Positions 40,681 through 50,900 of a stretch of 64,000 bases of DNA are shown here, one piece after another. Every line of letters begins with the position of its first letter. The first letter of the stretch is position 1. Source of the DNA: Candidatus Poribacteria bacterium. GTDB lineage: Bacteria; Poribacteria; WGA-4E; WGA-3G. Where the stretch lies: positions 83,704 to 147,703 of the forward strand of contig JAJEEK010000090.1 of NCBI GenBank assembly GCA_022821065.1, written 5' to 3'. The position numbers and the translations under genes were made by a program. A model generated the notes under the pieces. It was given only the letters and a program-made list of their open reading frames with translations, was not told the DNA's origin and searched no databases.

Positions 40681-42228
40681 ATGAGATTTGATACAATCAT
40701 TGCAGGTGGAAATATTGTTGATGGAACGGGTGGACGGGAGCCGTTTGTTGCAGACATCGGCATTCAGGCTGACCGAATCGCTGCGATTGGCGACCTTGAA
40801 AAGGCGGAAACCTCCAATCGGATTTCAGTTGCGGGACAGGTTGTCTGTCCGGGTTTTGTTGATGTGCATGTGCATTCCGAGATATCTTTGCTCGGTGGCC
40901 GCGACCAGTTCGCTGCTGTGCGTCAAGGCGTAACGACGCACTTAGCCGCGCCGGACGGCTTTGGCTGGGCCCCATTACCTCCCGTGCAGGCGCGAGAATT
41001 GTGGCACTACACGCGTTTTGCTTATGGCGATGCAGAACTGCCACTCGACTGGCAGACCCCCGATGCGTATCTCAGTATATTCGACGGATGTATCCCCGCG
41101 AACCTGTATCCACAGGTGCCGCATTGTGCTGTCCGAATTGGTGCGATGGGGTGGGATCCGCGTCCGGCGACTTCCGATGAATTGAAGGCGATGGAGCGGA
41201 CGACACGAGAGTGGTTAGAAGCGGGTGCGTGTTGTCTCTGTTTGGGATTGGACTACCAACCCTCGGCGAATGCGGATTTGCATGAACTGGTGTACCTCTC
41301 GAAGGTCGCTGCGAGTTATGATGCGATCTATGCCGCGCATATCCGGTATCGTATCCTCGGCAGGAAGCAGGCGTGGGAGGAGACGATTGAGATTGCCCAA
41401 CGCGCGGAGATTCCGGTACATATTTCACATGAACGGGTAGACGATGAAGCCGCGGCGGTGCTTGAACGGGTTGATCGGGAGCAGATAGATTTGACGTTTG
41501 AATCGTATCTTTATCCTGCCGGTATGACGCACCTTGCGATGCTGCTGCCGATGGAATATCAGACGGGTGCGCCGGATGAGATGTTAGCGGAATTGGAGGC
41601 TCCAGAGGTCCGTGAGAAATCGCTCGTGGAACTGCGGGAGGCACTCCGAGACGGTAGTCAGATTGTCGGTTACAACCGTTCGGGTCGTTTTATCGGTATG
41701 ACGCTTGCTGAAGCTGCGGAAAGTGAGGGCAAATCTTGTGAGGAATTCGCTTTCGATTTCATCTGTGAAGAGGCGGCGATTGAGACCTTTGTGATGCCGT
41801 GGGCAACGCCTCCCGAAGAAAATGAGCGGATTTTGAATCAGACGGCAAACCACCCGCGTATGATGATTGCAAGCGATGGCGTTTACAATATCCCGCACCC
41901 GCATCCGAGAAGTTACGGTTGTTTCGTGCAGTATCTCGGCAAGTTTGTGCGTGAACGTCAGTTAGTGTCGTTGAAAGAGGCGATCTATAAGATGAGTGGT
42001 TTCCCTGCGGAACGGTTTCGGCTCCACGATCGCGGCAGAATCCGTCAAGGACTTGCTGCGGACATCGTTGTCTTTGACCCGAACACCGTTGCGGATAGGT
42101 CTACATGGTTTGATCCTGTGCAATCGCCTGTTGGTGTAAACTGGGTTTTCGTTAACGGCGTTTCAGTTGTTGAAGAGGGCAACGTGACCGGGCAGTTGCC
42201 CGGTAAGGTGCTGCGTCAACAACGATAG
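40681..42228 (+). CDS. N-acyl-D-amino-acid deacylase-type amidohydrolase
   Basis: A 515-residue metal-dependent amidohydrolase of the D-aminoacylase/dihydroorotase-like group. The strand-1 metal motif is 'GFVDVHVHSEIS' (H-x-H), the usual N-terminal 'DTIIAGGNIVDGTGGREPFV' and C-terminal 'GRIRQGLAADIVVFDPNTVA' frame the barrel, and 'IYAAHIRYR', 'IPVHISHERVD' and 'MMIASDGVYNIPHPHPRSYG' hold further metal ligands including the barrel aspartate. It likely removes an N-acyl group from a D-amino acid or a related amide. It starts an operon with the flavoprotein 20 nt downstream. Confidence 0.9.
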   Translation: MRFDTIIAGGNIVDGTGGREPFVADIGIQADRIAAIGDLEKAETSNRISVAGQVVCPGFVDVHVHSEISLLGGRDQFAAVRQGVTTHLAAPDGFGWAPLPPVQARELWHYTRFAYGDAELPLDWQTPDAYLSIFDGCIPANLYPQVPHCAVRIGAMGWDPRPATSDELKAMERTTREWLEAGACCLCLGLDYQPSANADLHELVYLSKVAASYDAIYAAHIRYRILGRKQAWEETIEIAQRAEIPVHISHERVDDEAAAVLERVDREQIDLTFESYLYPAGMTHLAMLLPMEYQTGAPDEMLAELEAPEVREKSLVELREALRDGSQIVGYNRSGRFIGMTLAEAAESEGKSCEEFAFDFICEEAAIETFVMPWATPPEENERILNQTANHPRMMIASDGVYNIPHPHPRSYGCFVQYLGKFVRERQLVSLKEAIYKMSGFPAERFRLHDRGRIRQGLAADIVVFDPNTVADRSTWFDPVQSPVGVNWVFVNGVSVVEEGNVTGQLPGKVLRQQR

Positions 42229-42248
42229 GCAATCCAGGAGGTAGAAGC

Positions 42249-43670
42249 GTGTACGATTTAACGATTATCGGTGGTGGGAGTGCGGGCCTCGTGCTTGCCG
42301 TAGCGGGTGCGAAGTTGGGCAAGAAAACTGCACTTGTAGAGAAGCACCGCATCGGTGGCGACTGCCTCTGGACGGGGTGCGTGCCTTCTAAAGCACTTTT
42401 GAAGGCGGCGAAGGTGGCGAACTACATTCGGAACGCTGAGAAATACGGTATCGGTGTGCAAGGTAATGCCCCTGATTGGCATCGCGTAATGGACTATGTG
42501 CGCGGTACGCAACACGTCATAGAGGAAGAACACGACAACCCGGAACGGTTCCGAGAGATGGGAGTCGATGTCATCTTCGGAGATGGGCATTTTGAGGCAT
42601 CGGATACTTTTGTTGTGGCAGATACCGAAAGCGGAGAGACGCGCACGCTTGAAAGTAAAAAGTTTGTGGTTAGTACGGGTTCGCGTCCGGTTGCGCCTTC
42701 TATACCGGGCTTGGAAACGTGTGATTATCTTGACAGTGAAACGGTTTGGGAGTTAGAAGAATTTCCGGAACGGCTGCTCGTTGTCGGTGCGGGTCCGATC
42801 GGTATCGAACTCGGACAGGCGTTCTGTCGCCTTGGTGCGGATGTGACAATCGCGCAACGGAGTGGACGGATTCTCACCAAAGAGGATGCCGATGTCTCCG
42901 CACAGATGCTGCGTTATCTTCGTGCGGAGGGGATCACGATCCGGCTGAATACGAATATCGCGCAGGTCGTTCAGCATCAAGAATCCACAAATGTGACGTT
43001 CAGCAACAGCGAGCAAGAGCCAACGGAAGAGACGTTCGACAAAATCCTGATTGCTGCGGGGCGCGCACCGAATGTTGAGGGTTTAGGTCTCGACAAAATC
43101 GGGGTGCATGTCGGCAGCCGTGGAATTGAGGTCAACAACAAGCTCCAGACGCGTGTCAGGAATATCTACGCTGCAGGTGATGTGATCGGACACTATCTGT
43201 TTACGCATGTCGCTGCTTTCCAAGCGCAGCTGCTCCTTCGGAATATCTTTTTTCCGTTTTCTAATACGATCAACTACGGCGTTGTGCCGTGGACGACCTT
43301 CTGTGATCCGGAGGTGGCGCGTTGTGGTCTGACAGAGGCAGAGGCGCGCGAGAAATATGGTGCCGTTGATGTATTCACACTCGACCAACACGATGTTGAC
43401 AGAGCCGTCGCTGAGGGTGAGACGCACGGGTTTAGTAAGGTCATCGCGACGCGGTGGACGGGGAAGATATTGGGCGTTCACCTTGTCGGTGCGAATGCGG
43501 GTGAGGTTGTGCATGAGTATGTGTTGGCGATGCAGCAGGGGATCCCGTTGCGGAAGTTGAGCGGTATGATCCATGTGTATCCGACGCATTCGAGCGGCAC
43601 GTGGCGCGTGGCAGGTAAATGGTTTTCGGAGAGTACACTGATTCAGACGTTGCGGAAGTTGCTTCCATAA
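42249..43670 (+). CDS. Dihydrolipoamide dehydrogenase/mercuric reductase-like flavoprotein
   Basis: A 473-residue class I pyridine nucleotide-disulfide oxidoreductase with a GTG start (GGAGG 7 nt upstream). FAD binding 'DLTIIGGGSAGLVLAVAGAK', redox disulfide 'GGDCLWTGCVPSKALLKAAK', NAD(P) binding 'LLVVGAGPIGIELGQAFCRL' and the second FAD motif 'RVRNIYAAGDVIGHYLFTHV' are intact. The C-terminal catalytic His is in 'IHVYPTHSSG', but the partner Glu of lipoamide dehydrogenases (H-P-T-x-S-E) is absent, so a different disulfide or quinone substrate is likely. No 2-oxoacid dehydrogenase genes are nearby. Confidence 0.88.
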   Translation: MYDLTIIGGGSAGLVLAVAGAKLGKKTALVEKHRIGGDCLWTGCVPSKALLKAAKVANYIRNAEKYGIGVQGNAPDWHRVMDYVRGTQHVIEEEHDNPERFREMGVDVIFGDGHFEASDTFVVADTESGETRTLESKKFVVSTGSRPVAPSIPGLETCDYLDSETVWELEEFPERLLVVGAGPIGIELGQAFCRLGADVTIAQRSGRILTKEDADVSAQMLRYLRAEGITIRLNTNIAQVVQHQESTNVTFSNSEQEPTEETFDKILIAAGRAPNVEGLGLDKIGVHVGSRGIEVNNKLQTRVRNIYAAGDVIGHYLFTHVAAFQAQLLLRNIFFPFSNTINYGVVPWTTFCDPEVARCGLTEAEAREKYGAVDVFTLDQHDVDRAVAEGETHGFSKVIATRWTGKILGVHLVGANAGEVVHEYVLAMQQGIPLRKLSGMIHVYPTHSSGTWRVAGKWFSESTLIQTLRKLLP

Positions 43671-43761
43671 GAAATATTTAACAAAAGAGGCAGTCGGCAA
43701 AGAAGCAGTCGGAAAGCAAGAAGCAGTCAGCCATCGGCAAAGAATGGATCGAAAATATCCA

Positions 43762-43853
43762 GATCGAAAATATCGACAATAATGTTATTGAACAAAAGCA
43801 CGATATTTTCGGTCTGAATAATGTTATTGAACAAAAGCACGATATTTTCGATC
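43762..43853. repeat. 53-bp palindromic element plus partial second copy
   Basis: At 43762-43814 a 53-bp near-palindrome runs from GATCGAAAATATCG to CGATATTTTCGGTC. Its right part is repeated at 43817-43853. A reverse-oriented full copy lies at 47848-47900 (49/53 identical). Short tandem units surround it ('gcagtcggcaaagaa', 'gatagccgatagcc'), filling the 43671-43910 gap. Confidence 0.75.
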
Positions 43854-43910
43854 CAATCGGTAAAGAGGTTTCCGATAGCCGATAGCCGATAGCCATTCCC
43901 TCCGAAATTA

Positions 43911-45800
43911 TTACTCCACCACGTCTGCCAAGTTTCCTATCGGCAGTACCGCGCCTGTGCCTTCCGCTTTAATCACAATCTGTGCCTCTTTAGACCCTGC
44001 TACGATAAAGCCTTCAATAATGAGTTCAGTTTCTATGGGCTGTTCCTCAGAATTGTTTGGGAGTGGGAATTCTGCGGGTAGCGGGAGTCCACCAAAAGCC
44101 GATGGTGTCAGGGTTATTGTAATTAGCCCTGCATCCATCTGATCTTCTTCCTTCTGACGGATGAGTTCGTCGAGGTTCCGTGGTACCGGTTTTTCCTCCT
44201 CTTCCTCGCCTAAGATTTCATCGAAAACATCGCCGAAGAGTTGTGTGAGTTCTGTGTCGTCAACCGATTCATCGGCGGCGGAAACCGTGAGGTTTGCTTC
44301 ACCGATCGGGAAGCCATCAGGAATGTTAATTATAACTTCTCTTTGAATTATCCGTTCAGCACCGGCGGTACTCCAATGCGGAATTAGCACAACGGAAACG
44401 GTGAGGCTTTCTCCGGGCATCACTTCAGCTGGCACGATAATTTCGTCAATTTCGGCTGTGGCGATTTGCGGTTTGTCCGTGATAGAGATCGTCACTTCTT
44501 TTACGGTCGCTTTGCCCGCGTTGTTTGTAAGTGTATCGGTGAAGGAATGAATAATCGAACCTGTTTTTAAGAACACGTCGAAAAATGGATTTGAGGAGGC
44601 TGTTCGAAATTTTTCTGTGTACACAGTTTCGGTTTCTTGAAAGTGAAGTGTCACAGTGCCTTCGACTGTTGCAGCGTTCCGCTCCATCCGAATTGCGTCC
44701 ATTGTTACTGCAGCAACGTACGAAATTGCCCATTCTTGCCCATAAGCCACAACGTGATGTTTTTCTATTAGCGTGTTATTAACGGGACGGTAGGAGACCT
44801 TTACTGGAATCATTGCGGGGCCCGGACCGAGTTCCCCTACAATTCCAGGGTGTAGATCCTTGCTGATTGTCCCAATCGGATTCCCATACGCTGAGACAGA
44901 TTTACTTGATATCGCCAAGCTGGACCTGATTCCATGGGTTACAGCTCTATATACCGGTAGGGTAGACTGCCCATCTGCAAGAAATGGGTGACCGAAGGCT
45001 ACAAATTTATCATCATAAACCTGTGTCACTGTTCCATAGCCAATGAGACTCGTAACATCTCCTGTAGCGACGGCAGCACCAATCATATCGCCTGCAGCGA
45101 GTTTTGTTGTGGCATCTGCGGGCGGTGCTCCGGGCGCGCCGCCGATATCACCAAGCAATTCAACAAAATCGAATTTTGCGTCAGAGAGATGCGAAGAAAG
45201 TTCTTGGATTCTGTGGGGTTGGATCCCTGTCATTATCAGCGGTGTTTTAACTGGTGCGTACATAGCATTCATCGCCAGTGCAGGTGCAGCGGGTGCCGCC
45301 TCGCCATTCAAAAACTCACCAAACGTTGGATGGTCTATGGCTGTCTCCATATAATCAATAGGTGTGACCAAGAACCGATACGGTGGTTTACTAAACGTGT
45401 ATGCGAAGGCGAGAGCCCCCATTACGCGGCCCGGGGGCCCTACAGGACTGCCTGACATTCCTCGGGCGATCTCTGCTGATTCATCAATGAGTTCGCACTC
45501 GTAGATGGGTGATCCATAGGGTCCCTCTCGAACTGATCGAAATTGAGCCTGAAGACTGACTTTGCTGGTGCCTTCGAGTACGGTAATGATTTCCAGTGGT
45601 GTTTTGCTGGTCAGTTTCCCCGCTTCATCCTCATACATATTTTCCAGTACAACATCACCGACAAAGCGTGGGGCGTTAAGAGCTGCTGTTGCATCGTTGG
45701 TTATGGGGTTTTCAGATTGTGTTTGCTCTTCATCAAGAGAGCAGCTAAGTTGGGATAGCATCGCAATGGCGATACTTGCGAAAACGAGAAGACGTTTCAC
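43911..45800 (-). CDS. SpoIVB-type S55 peptidase-domain protein
   Basis: A 629-residue exported protein with an N-terminal signal that ends in a Cys (MKRLLVFASIAIAMLSQLSC), possibly a lipoprotein. Residues about 70-340 match the SpoIVB/S55 domain: 'IARGMSGSPVGPPGRVMGAL' holds the catalytic serine (G-M-S-G-S-P) and is followed by 'FAYTFSKPPYRFLVTPIDYM' and later 'FVAFGHPFLADGQSTLPVYR' with the G-H-P-F motif. The C-terminal third is beta-rich. In Bacillus, SpoIVB activates a membrane-embedded protease that processes a sigma factor; that link is only suggestive here, but membrane-tethered sigma fusions are encoded nearby. Confidence 0.85.
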   Translation of the reverse strand: MKRLLVFASIAIAMLSQLSCSLDEEQTQSENPITNDATAALNAPRFVGDVVLENMYEDEAGKLTSKTPLEIITVLEGTSKVSLQAQFRSVREGPYGSPIYECELIDESAEIARGMSGSPVGPPGRVMGALAFAYTFSKPPYRFLVTPIDYMETAIDHPTFGEFLNGEAAPAAPALAMNAMYAPVKTPLIMTGIQPHRIQELSSHLSDAKFDFVELLGDIGGAPGAPPADATTKLAAGDMIGAAVATGDVTSLIGYGTVTQVYDDKFVAFGHPFLADGQSTLPVYRAVTHGIRSSLAISSKSVSAYGNPIGTISKDLHPGIVGELGPGPAMIPVKVSYRPVNNTLIEKHHVVAYGQEWAISYVAAVTMDAIRMERNAATVEGTVTLHFQETETVYTEKFRTASSNPFFDVFLKTGSIIHSFTDTLTNNAGKATVKEVTISITDKPQIATAEIDEIIVPAEVMPGESLTVSVVLIPHWSTAGAERIIQREVIINIPDGFPIGEANLTVSAADESVDDTELTQLFGDVFDEILGEEEEEKPVPRNLDELIRQKEEDQMDAGLITITLTPSAFGGLPLPAEFPLPNNSEEQPIETELIIEGFIVAGSKEAQIVIKAEGTGAVLPIGNLADVVE

Positions 45801-45868
45801 TTCGATTCATTCCTCCAAAGATAAAGGTTTGGTTAATTGTTTTGTTATTGTACACACTAAATTGACCC

Positions 45869-46666
45869 CTATAGATGAAATTCTCCAGTTGTCCATCTTC
45901 GGAACACTTGAACATCTGTAAAATCTTTGAGAATATATCCGATTAATACGGGATCCTTGAGTGCCAGCCAAATAAGTGCATCCTGTTCGCTATATTTATC
46001 AAAGAGTTCTGCAGCGAGCGCAGCGTCTGTCCGCTCAGTTTCTTGGACGTGAAGGTTGATTGCCACGGTAAGGAAGATGAGGTCCAGCCCATTTAAAATA
46101 TTACGCTCGTGGTCTACAAAATGCTTAAAGGCTATATTCATTCCGGGGCCGTCCAACAATTTCTCCAATTCGTCTTGAAAAGTATCAGGATCTTCCCCAT
46201 GGTATCCACGTGTCAGAACATGTCTGTAGTGGAGTGCGAAAAGATGTACATTGGCGGCATCTTCTTCGTCGGGTTTCTCAAGCTGCTGCTCCAAAAATGG
46301 CATGTATCGCGACGGATGAGACGCTGCGATTTCCCAGAACGTATCATAAGTTTGATAGCGATTTTCTAACGGATGGTTACGTCTGAGGAAGTCTAAATAG
46401 GTTTTGGAATCGACGAGCCGCCGGAGCGTTCTGAAGTCTTCATCTAAAATGTTATCGGGGTTCTCTCGCTTGAGTTGTTCAAACGTCTCCTCGATCGTTG
46501 GCGGTTGTGCGACTGGCGCAATACTGCTTTCTATTTTCACGTCTCCTTTTTCGGGCTTTACAACGCCTGGGTCAGGACTGGATTGACACGCAAAAAATAG
46601 TGAGATTCCTAAAAAGAGACACGCTGACAAGAGGTAGAAAAAGTGTTGGCGTTCAAAGCATCGCAT
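45869..46666 (-). CDS. Exported lipoprotein-like protein, paralogue 1
   Basis: A 265-residue protein with a signal sequence ending 'SLFFACQSSP'. The helical mature part shares with the next gene upstream: a 'TIEETFEQLKRENPDNILDE' / 'SIAEMMAQLRLEFPGNVLDD' start, 'TYLDFLRRNHPLENRYQTYD' and a C-terminal 'IGYILKDFTDVQVFRRWTTG'. It is not recognised. Its position between the sigma fusion and the S55 protein suggests membership of the same envelope system. Confidence 0.72.
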   Translation of the reverse strand: MRCFERQHFFYLLSACLFLGISLFFACQSSPDPGVVKPEKGDVKIESSIAPVAQPPTIEETFEQLKRENPDNILDEDFRTLRRLVDSKTYLDFLRRNHPLENRYQTYDTFWEIAASHPSRYMPFLEQQLEKPDEEDAANVHLFALHYRHVLTRGYHGEDPDTFQDELEKLLDGPGMNIAFKHFVDHERNILNGLDLIFLTVAINLHVQETERTDAALAAELFDKYSEQDALIWLALKDPVLIGYILKDFTDVQVFRRWTTGEFHL

Positions 46667-46759
46667 GTTCGTTATATCCTCCGAGGGTTAAGATGTACCG
46701 GAAAGTACGACTTGTAACACGCTGCTCACAATATCGTAATGCTGCAGGCGGACGTATCC

Positions 46760-47683
46760 CTATTTTTCGTTGTTCTCATTGTTCCGCCACCATGCGACTT
46801 CACTGAATTCTCCATTGACCCATCTCCTGAACACTTGAACGTCTGTGAAATCTTTGAGGACATATCCCAGACGCACCGGTTCTTGGAGTGCAACCCGTAA
46901 AAAGCCTTTTTGAGTGCCGTGTTCAACAAAAAGGGCATGGATCTTTTCGCGGTCTTCCTCTTGCAGTTCCTCGACCAGAATGCTATGATAGACCAAGAGT
47001 TTTATTAAAAACAGAATAGTTATCGGATTGGCATCAACAAAGTGTTGCTCTAACCAACTGTGCACGGGTTCATTCATCATCATATCTATCATAACTTCAT
47101 CTACTTCGATCAACCCGTGGTACATGCGGACATTCAGGTTGCGCTGATACAGCGTCATATAATGAAGGACAGCAACATCTTCTGCAGTGGGTTCGGGGAG
47201 CGGTGGCTTAAAATGTTCGTTCAAAAGTTCCAGATACCGCGCCTCATCTACGGATGCCAACGCCCAAAACTCATCGAAATTCTGGAACTGATTTTCCTGT
47301 GGATAGGTACGTTTCAGGAAGTCTAAATAGGTTTCTGAGTTGATGATTTCTCGAATCCTTGTGAAGGCGTCGTCTAAAACGTTGCCGGGAAATTCCAGAC
47401 GCAACTGTGCCATCATTTCAGCAATTGACGGAGCTCTTTGCATCGGTGCCATTGGGACTGCGTCAAATTGCGGTGCAGATTTCATTGCCAAGATGTTTTT
47501 CTGTACATCTGACAGTACTTCTGCTGCTATTTCTCTCGTGATGAGTTGCGTCGTTGTTTCTGGAGGTGCTAACGCGTTGCGATTTTCGGATTCCGAACAG
47601 CCGCAAATCGCTGCACATCCGAGAAGCACACAAACCGTCAATAAATTGAATAGACATTGATATCGAGGTTGAAAGTATACCAT
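46760..47683 (-). CDS. Exported lipoprotein-like protein, paralogue 2
   Basis: A 307-residue predicted lipoprotein (lipobox region 'VLLGCAAICGC') and paralogue of the previous gene with the same 'LGYVLKDFTDVQVFRRWVNG' C-terminal block. Function unknown. Its start codon and SD lie in a ~65-bp segment that is duplicated about 145 bp upstream, where the second copy is interrupted by the 53-bp palindrome. Confidence 0.72.
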   Translation of the reverse strand: MVYFQPRYQCLFNLLTVCVLLGCAAICGCSESENRNALAPPETTTQLITREIAAEVLSDVQKNILAMKSAPQFDAVPMAPMQRAPSIAEMMAQLRLEFPGNVLDDAFTRIREIINSETYLDFLKRTYPQENQFQNFDEFWALASVDEARYLELLNEHFKPPLPEPTAEDVAVLHYMTLYQRNLNVRMYHGLIEVDEVMIDMMMNEPVHSWLEQHFVDANPITILFLIKLLVYHSILVEELQEEDREKIHALFVEHGTQKGFLRVALQEPVRLGYVLKDFTDVQVFRRWVNGEFSEVAWWRNNENNEK

Positions 47684-47964
47684 TTTTTAATTTTCCTTGC
47701 GGTTTTTCAGGTTCGTTGAGTGCCAAGATACGGTTGTTTTCTGTCCGTCCTGCACGTTGTTTGGACTATGTTTTGCTATTGCACCTAAAGCCTGCTGGAA
47801 ACGTAGTGGATAGCAGAATAGGTGCTCCATTTTTTTAATTTTCCTGAGACCGAAAATATCGTGCTTTTGTCAAATAACATTATTGTCAATATTTTCGGTC
47901 TCGGTTTTTCGGGTTCGTTGAATTCCAGAATACGGTTGTTTTCTGTAGCGTCTTAGCATCAGCA
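47684..47964. other. Intergenic duplication with empty and filled insertion sites
   Basis: Two related segments (47682-47748 and about 47828-47950) share 'ttttttaattttcct', 'cggtttttc' and 'atacggttgttttctgt'. In the second copy the palindrome 47848-47900 sits between the first two blocks, whereas the first copy has them joined through 'tg'. Confidence 0.7.
47848..47900. repeat. 53-bp palindromic element, reverse copy
   Basis: GACCGAAAATAT ... ATATTTTCGGTC; with one flanking dinucleotide each side the arms become a perfect GAGACCGAAAATAT / ATATTTTCGGTCTC. It matches 43762-43814 in reverse complement at 49 of 53 positions. Confidence 0.8.
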
Positions 47965-50900
47965 TCAATTGTTTTCTGTTTGAAGCGATGCCTGAAACAT
48001 CCCGCTCCGTTCGGTAGCGATATAAAGTTTATCGCCATTGATGGCAATGGAGACGACCCGGTTTGGCAGCCCTGGCAAGATTTGCTCCCATTTGCCGCGG
48101 GCATCCAATTGATAGACCCCAGTAGTGCTGGCACCATAAGTCGTCGTGTCAATTACAGTGATTCGATCTATAATAGTGCGTGTCCCTGTTCTATCAGTTA
48201 TCATACGCCAGTTTTCACCGTCCATTGATGTTAAGACACCTGCGTCTGTAGCGACATGGATCGTTGAACCGGCAAAAACGATTTCGTTGAAATGTTCAAA
48301 TCGAAGCGGCAGCGTTGCAGTCAGGTCTTTCCATGTGTTCCCAGCATCAAGCGATCGAAAGAGGTGCCCATCGCGTTTTCCAACGTAGACGGTTTCGCCT
48401 GAAACAGCGAGAATCAAATGGTCGGGCCCCTCATCGTTAGCAGGCGCGTTGATGTCCACGAGTCCAGTGTCGAACCATTCAGGTTCGCCGCGTCTCCACC
48501 GCAGGAGCCGTCCCTGATACGCCACATAGAATGTCTCGCCGCTGACTGCAAACGCCCGAGGCACCGATATATTCTGGCGAGTTGACTCTGTCAATTCACC
48601 TGTTTTCTTGTGATTGTTATCGGCGTTATCGGCTCTATTTTCTTCGGACCCCTCCTGCAATTCCGTTTTTTGCATTTCTATAGAACGATTTTCGCTAAAA
48701 GTCGGGGTCCCTTGAACAAGGACCAGATCAGTGTCACTCGCGGAGAGATAGAAAATGCAGGCGGTATCTTTGACACCTGAGACTGATGTGATGCCGTAAA
48801 GGATACCGTCAGAAACCGTTAGTTTTGGTACGAGCAGTAAACCGCCAGCATTCATCAATTGTTTTTTCCACGTTGATGTCAATTCATTAGGATCGAAATG
48901 CAAGGTTTGCCACGACATTCCGCCGTCTGTGGATTTGGCGATGCGCGTGCCGGTATTGCCGTAGAGGGCATTTTTGAAAGCTATGAGGTTAGATATTCTG
49001 GTGGCTATCATTCCTGTCATAAAGGGCTGCCACGATTCGCCCGTATCAGTTGAACGGTTAATCCCAAAAATTCCCGCCGTGAGTACAGTATTTTCGTCCA
49101 CACCGACAGCAGGGAACATACTCAATAAAAATGAATTCATCATTGCAACTGAGCTCGGCTTCTGATCACCCCCTGACCATGTTTTTCCACCATCCACGGA
49201 TCGGAGATGGAAACCGATGTATCCGATTGCTAAAAGTGTTCTTCCAGCAGTGAGGATTTTTACACCGGGTGACATCCTTATAAACGGTGATTCGGTTTGA
49301 GGTGTTATATCTGTCCACGAATCGCCCAAGTCGGCTGAGTGGAAAATTTCCCACATATCATATTGTTTCTTATCTACTGCTTCTTGTATAGATGCCTTCG
49401 CTTGGGAAGAATTTAAAACATCGGGTCCTGTCCCGACATAAAGGTTATTTTTTAAAACTGCCAAAGAATGGATGGCTCGGGTGGTATTCAGTGGCAATTT
49501 TTCTAAACCGTGTCTTGGCTTGATACGGTAGAGCCCCTGATTTGTGGCTACGAACACGGTATTTTTGATGCCGGTTATTGCATAGCTGATTATCTCTGTT
49601 CCTTCCTCATTCAGTGGGGTCCATTGTGTGCCTATATCTTCAGATCGAAAAACGCCTTCATCTTTGAGTGCAAGGTAGAATGCTTCATCGGTTACTGCCA
49701 GTCCGATAGCGACTCCTTTTGGGCGTGCGCCAAGCGATGTCCATGTCTCTCCTTTATCGGTTGAACTAAACACTTCATCAACAGAGACAAGATAGAGCGT
49801 GTTATTTTTCTCTGTCATCGGTATCATGTTGCCGCCGCTGGCAGCGGTTGGAAAGTTAATGGCTGATGCGGGACTGGTGAAGGCCCATGCAGAGGCATTG
49901 GGTGTCAATTTATAGATACCGAGGTGCGAAGCGGCGTAAGTATCGCCTTCTGAACTTACGAATAAACCCAATACTGGACCGAAACCCGGTGCATTTGCTT
50001 GTTTCCACTGCTGCTTGAGTGTCGGAGGCACTTCCTTGTCTACCTGCAGGGTGGGAACCGGTACAACCGGTTTTGCAATTTGCACACCGGTTCCGCTGTT
50101 TTTACCTGTGACATCGAGATGTCCGGCTTGGTTTCGCAGATCTGGTTCCGCTTGTGTATCAATGACAACGGGTGCGTCAATGATTTCAACAGTGGTTTCG
50201 GATTGGGCGTTCAAGTTGTAAGGTTTTTGGAAACGGAGGAGGTGTTGCGCCCCGACCCCGAGCATTAGCATTATGAAGATGGCAGCTGCGCCGAAAGCTG
50301 CCCATGGTAGGATCGGCTTTCCAACTTGAGGGGTTGCTGGTTTTATGTCGGCGACTTGTTGCATAATGCGCTCAATGAAATTGGTAGGCATCTGGACGGT
50401 TCCAAGCGTTTCGCGAATCAGGTGTTCTTCGGCTTGTAAACGCTCTCGTGCGCGTCGCAGCCGACTTTTAATCGTGTTCACCGAGACCCCCAGGAAGTTG
50501 CCAATTTCTTTCGTTGTCATTTCACCGAGGTAGTGAAGTGTCACCACCGTGCGTTCACTTTCCGGCAATGTTTCGAGAAGTTCTTTGACAATTTCGTGGC
50601 GATGTTCCATGGCTTCCGTCTCCCGTTGCTCTGATACATAACGTTTATAAGAAGAGCCCTCTACCTCCGCTACAGATGTGTTTTCCAGGGATTGCATCGC
50701 AGGTTTGTTGCTTTGATGCCACCGTTTGCAAAGGTTGCTTGCAATAACATAAAGCCATCCAGCAAACTGGTTGGGATTCCGTAGCGTAGCGAGGTTTTTG
50801 TAGGCTTGGATGAAGGCATCTTGGGCGATTTCTTCAGCGATGTGAAAATCGCCGATCTTCCGCCATGCGAGTGCGTGAACGCTCTTTTGGTACTTTTGAA

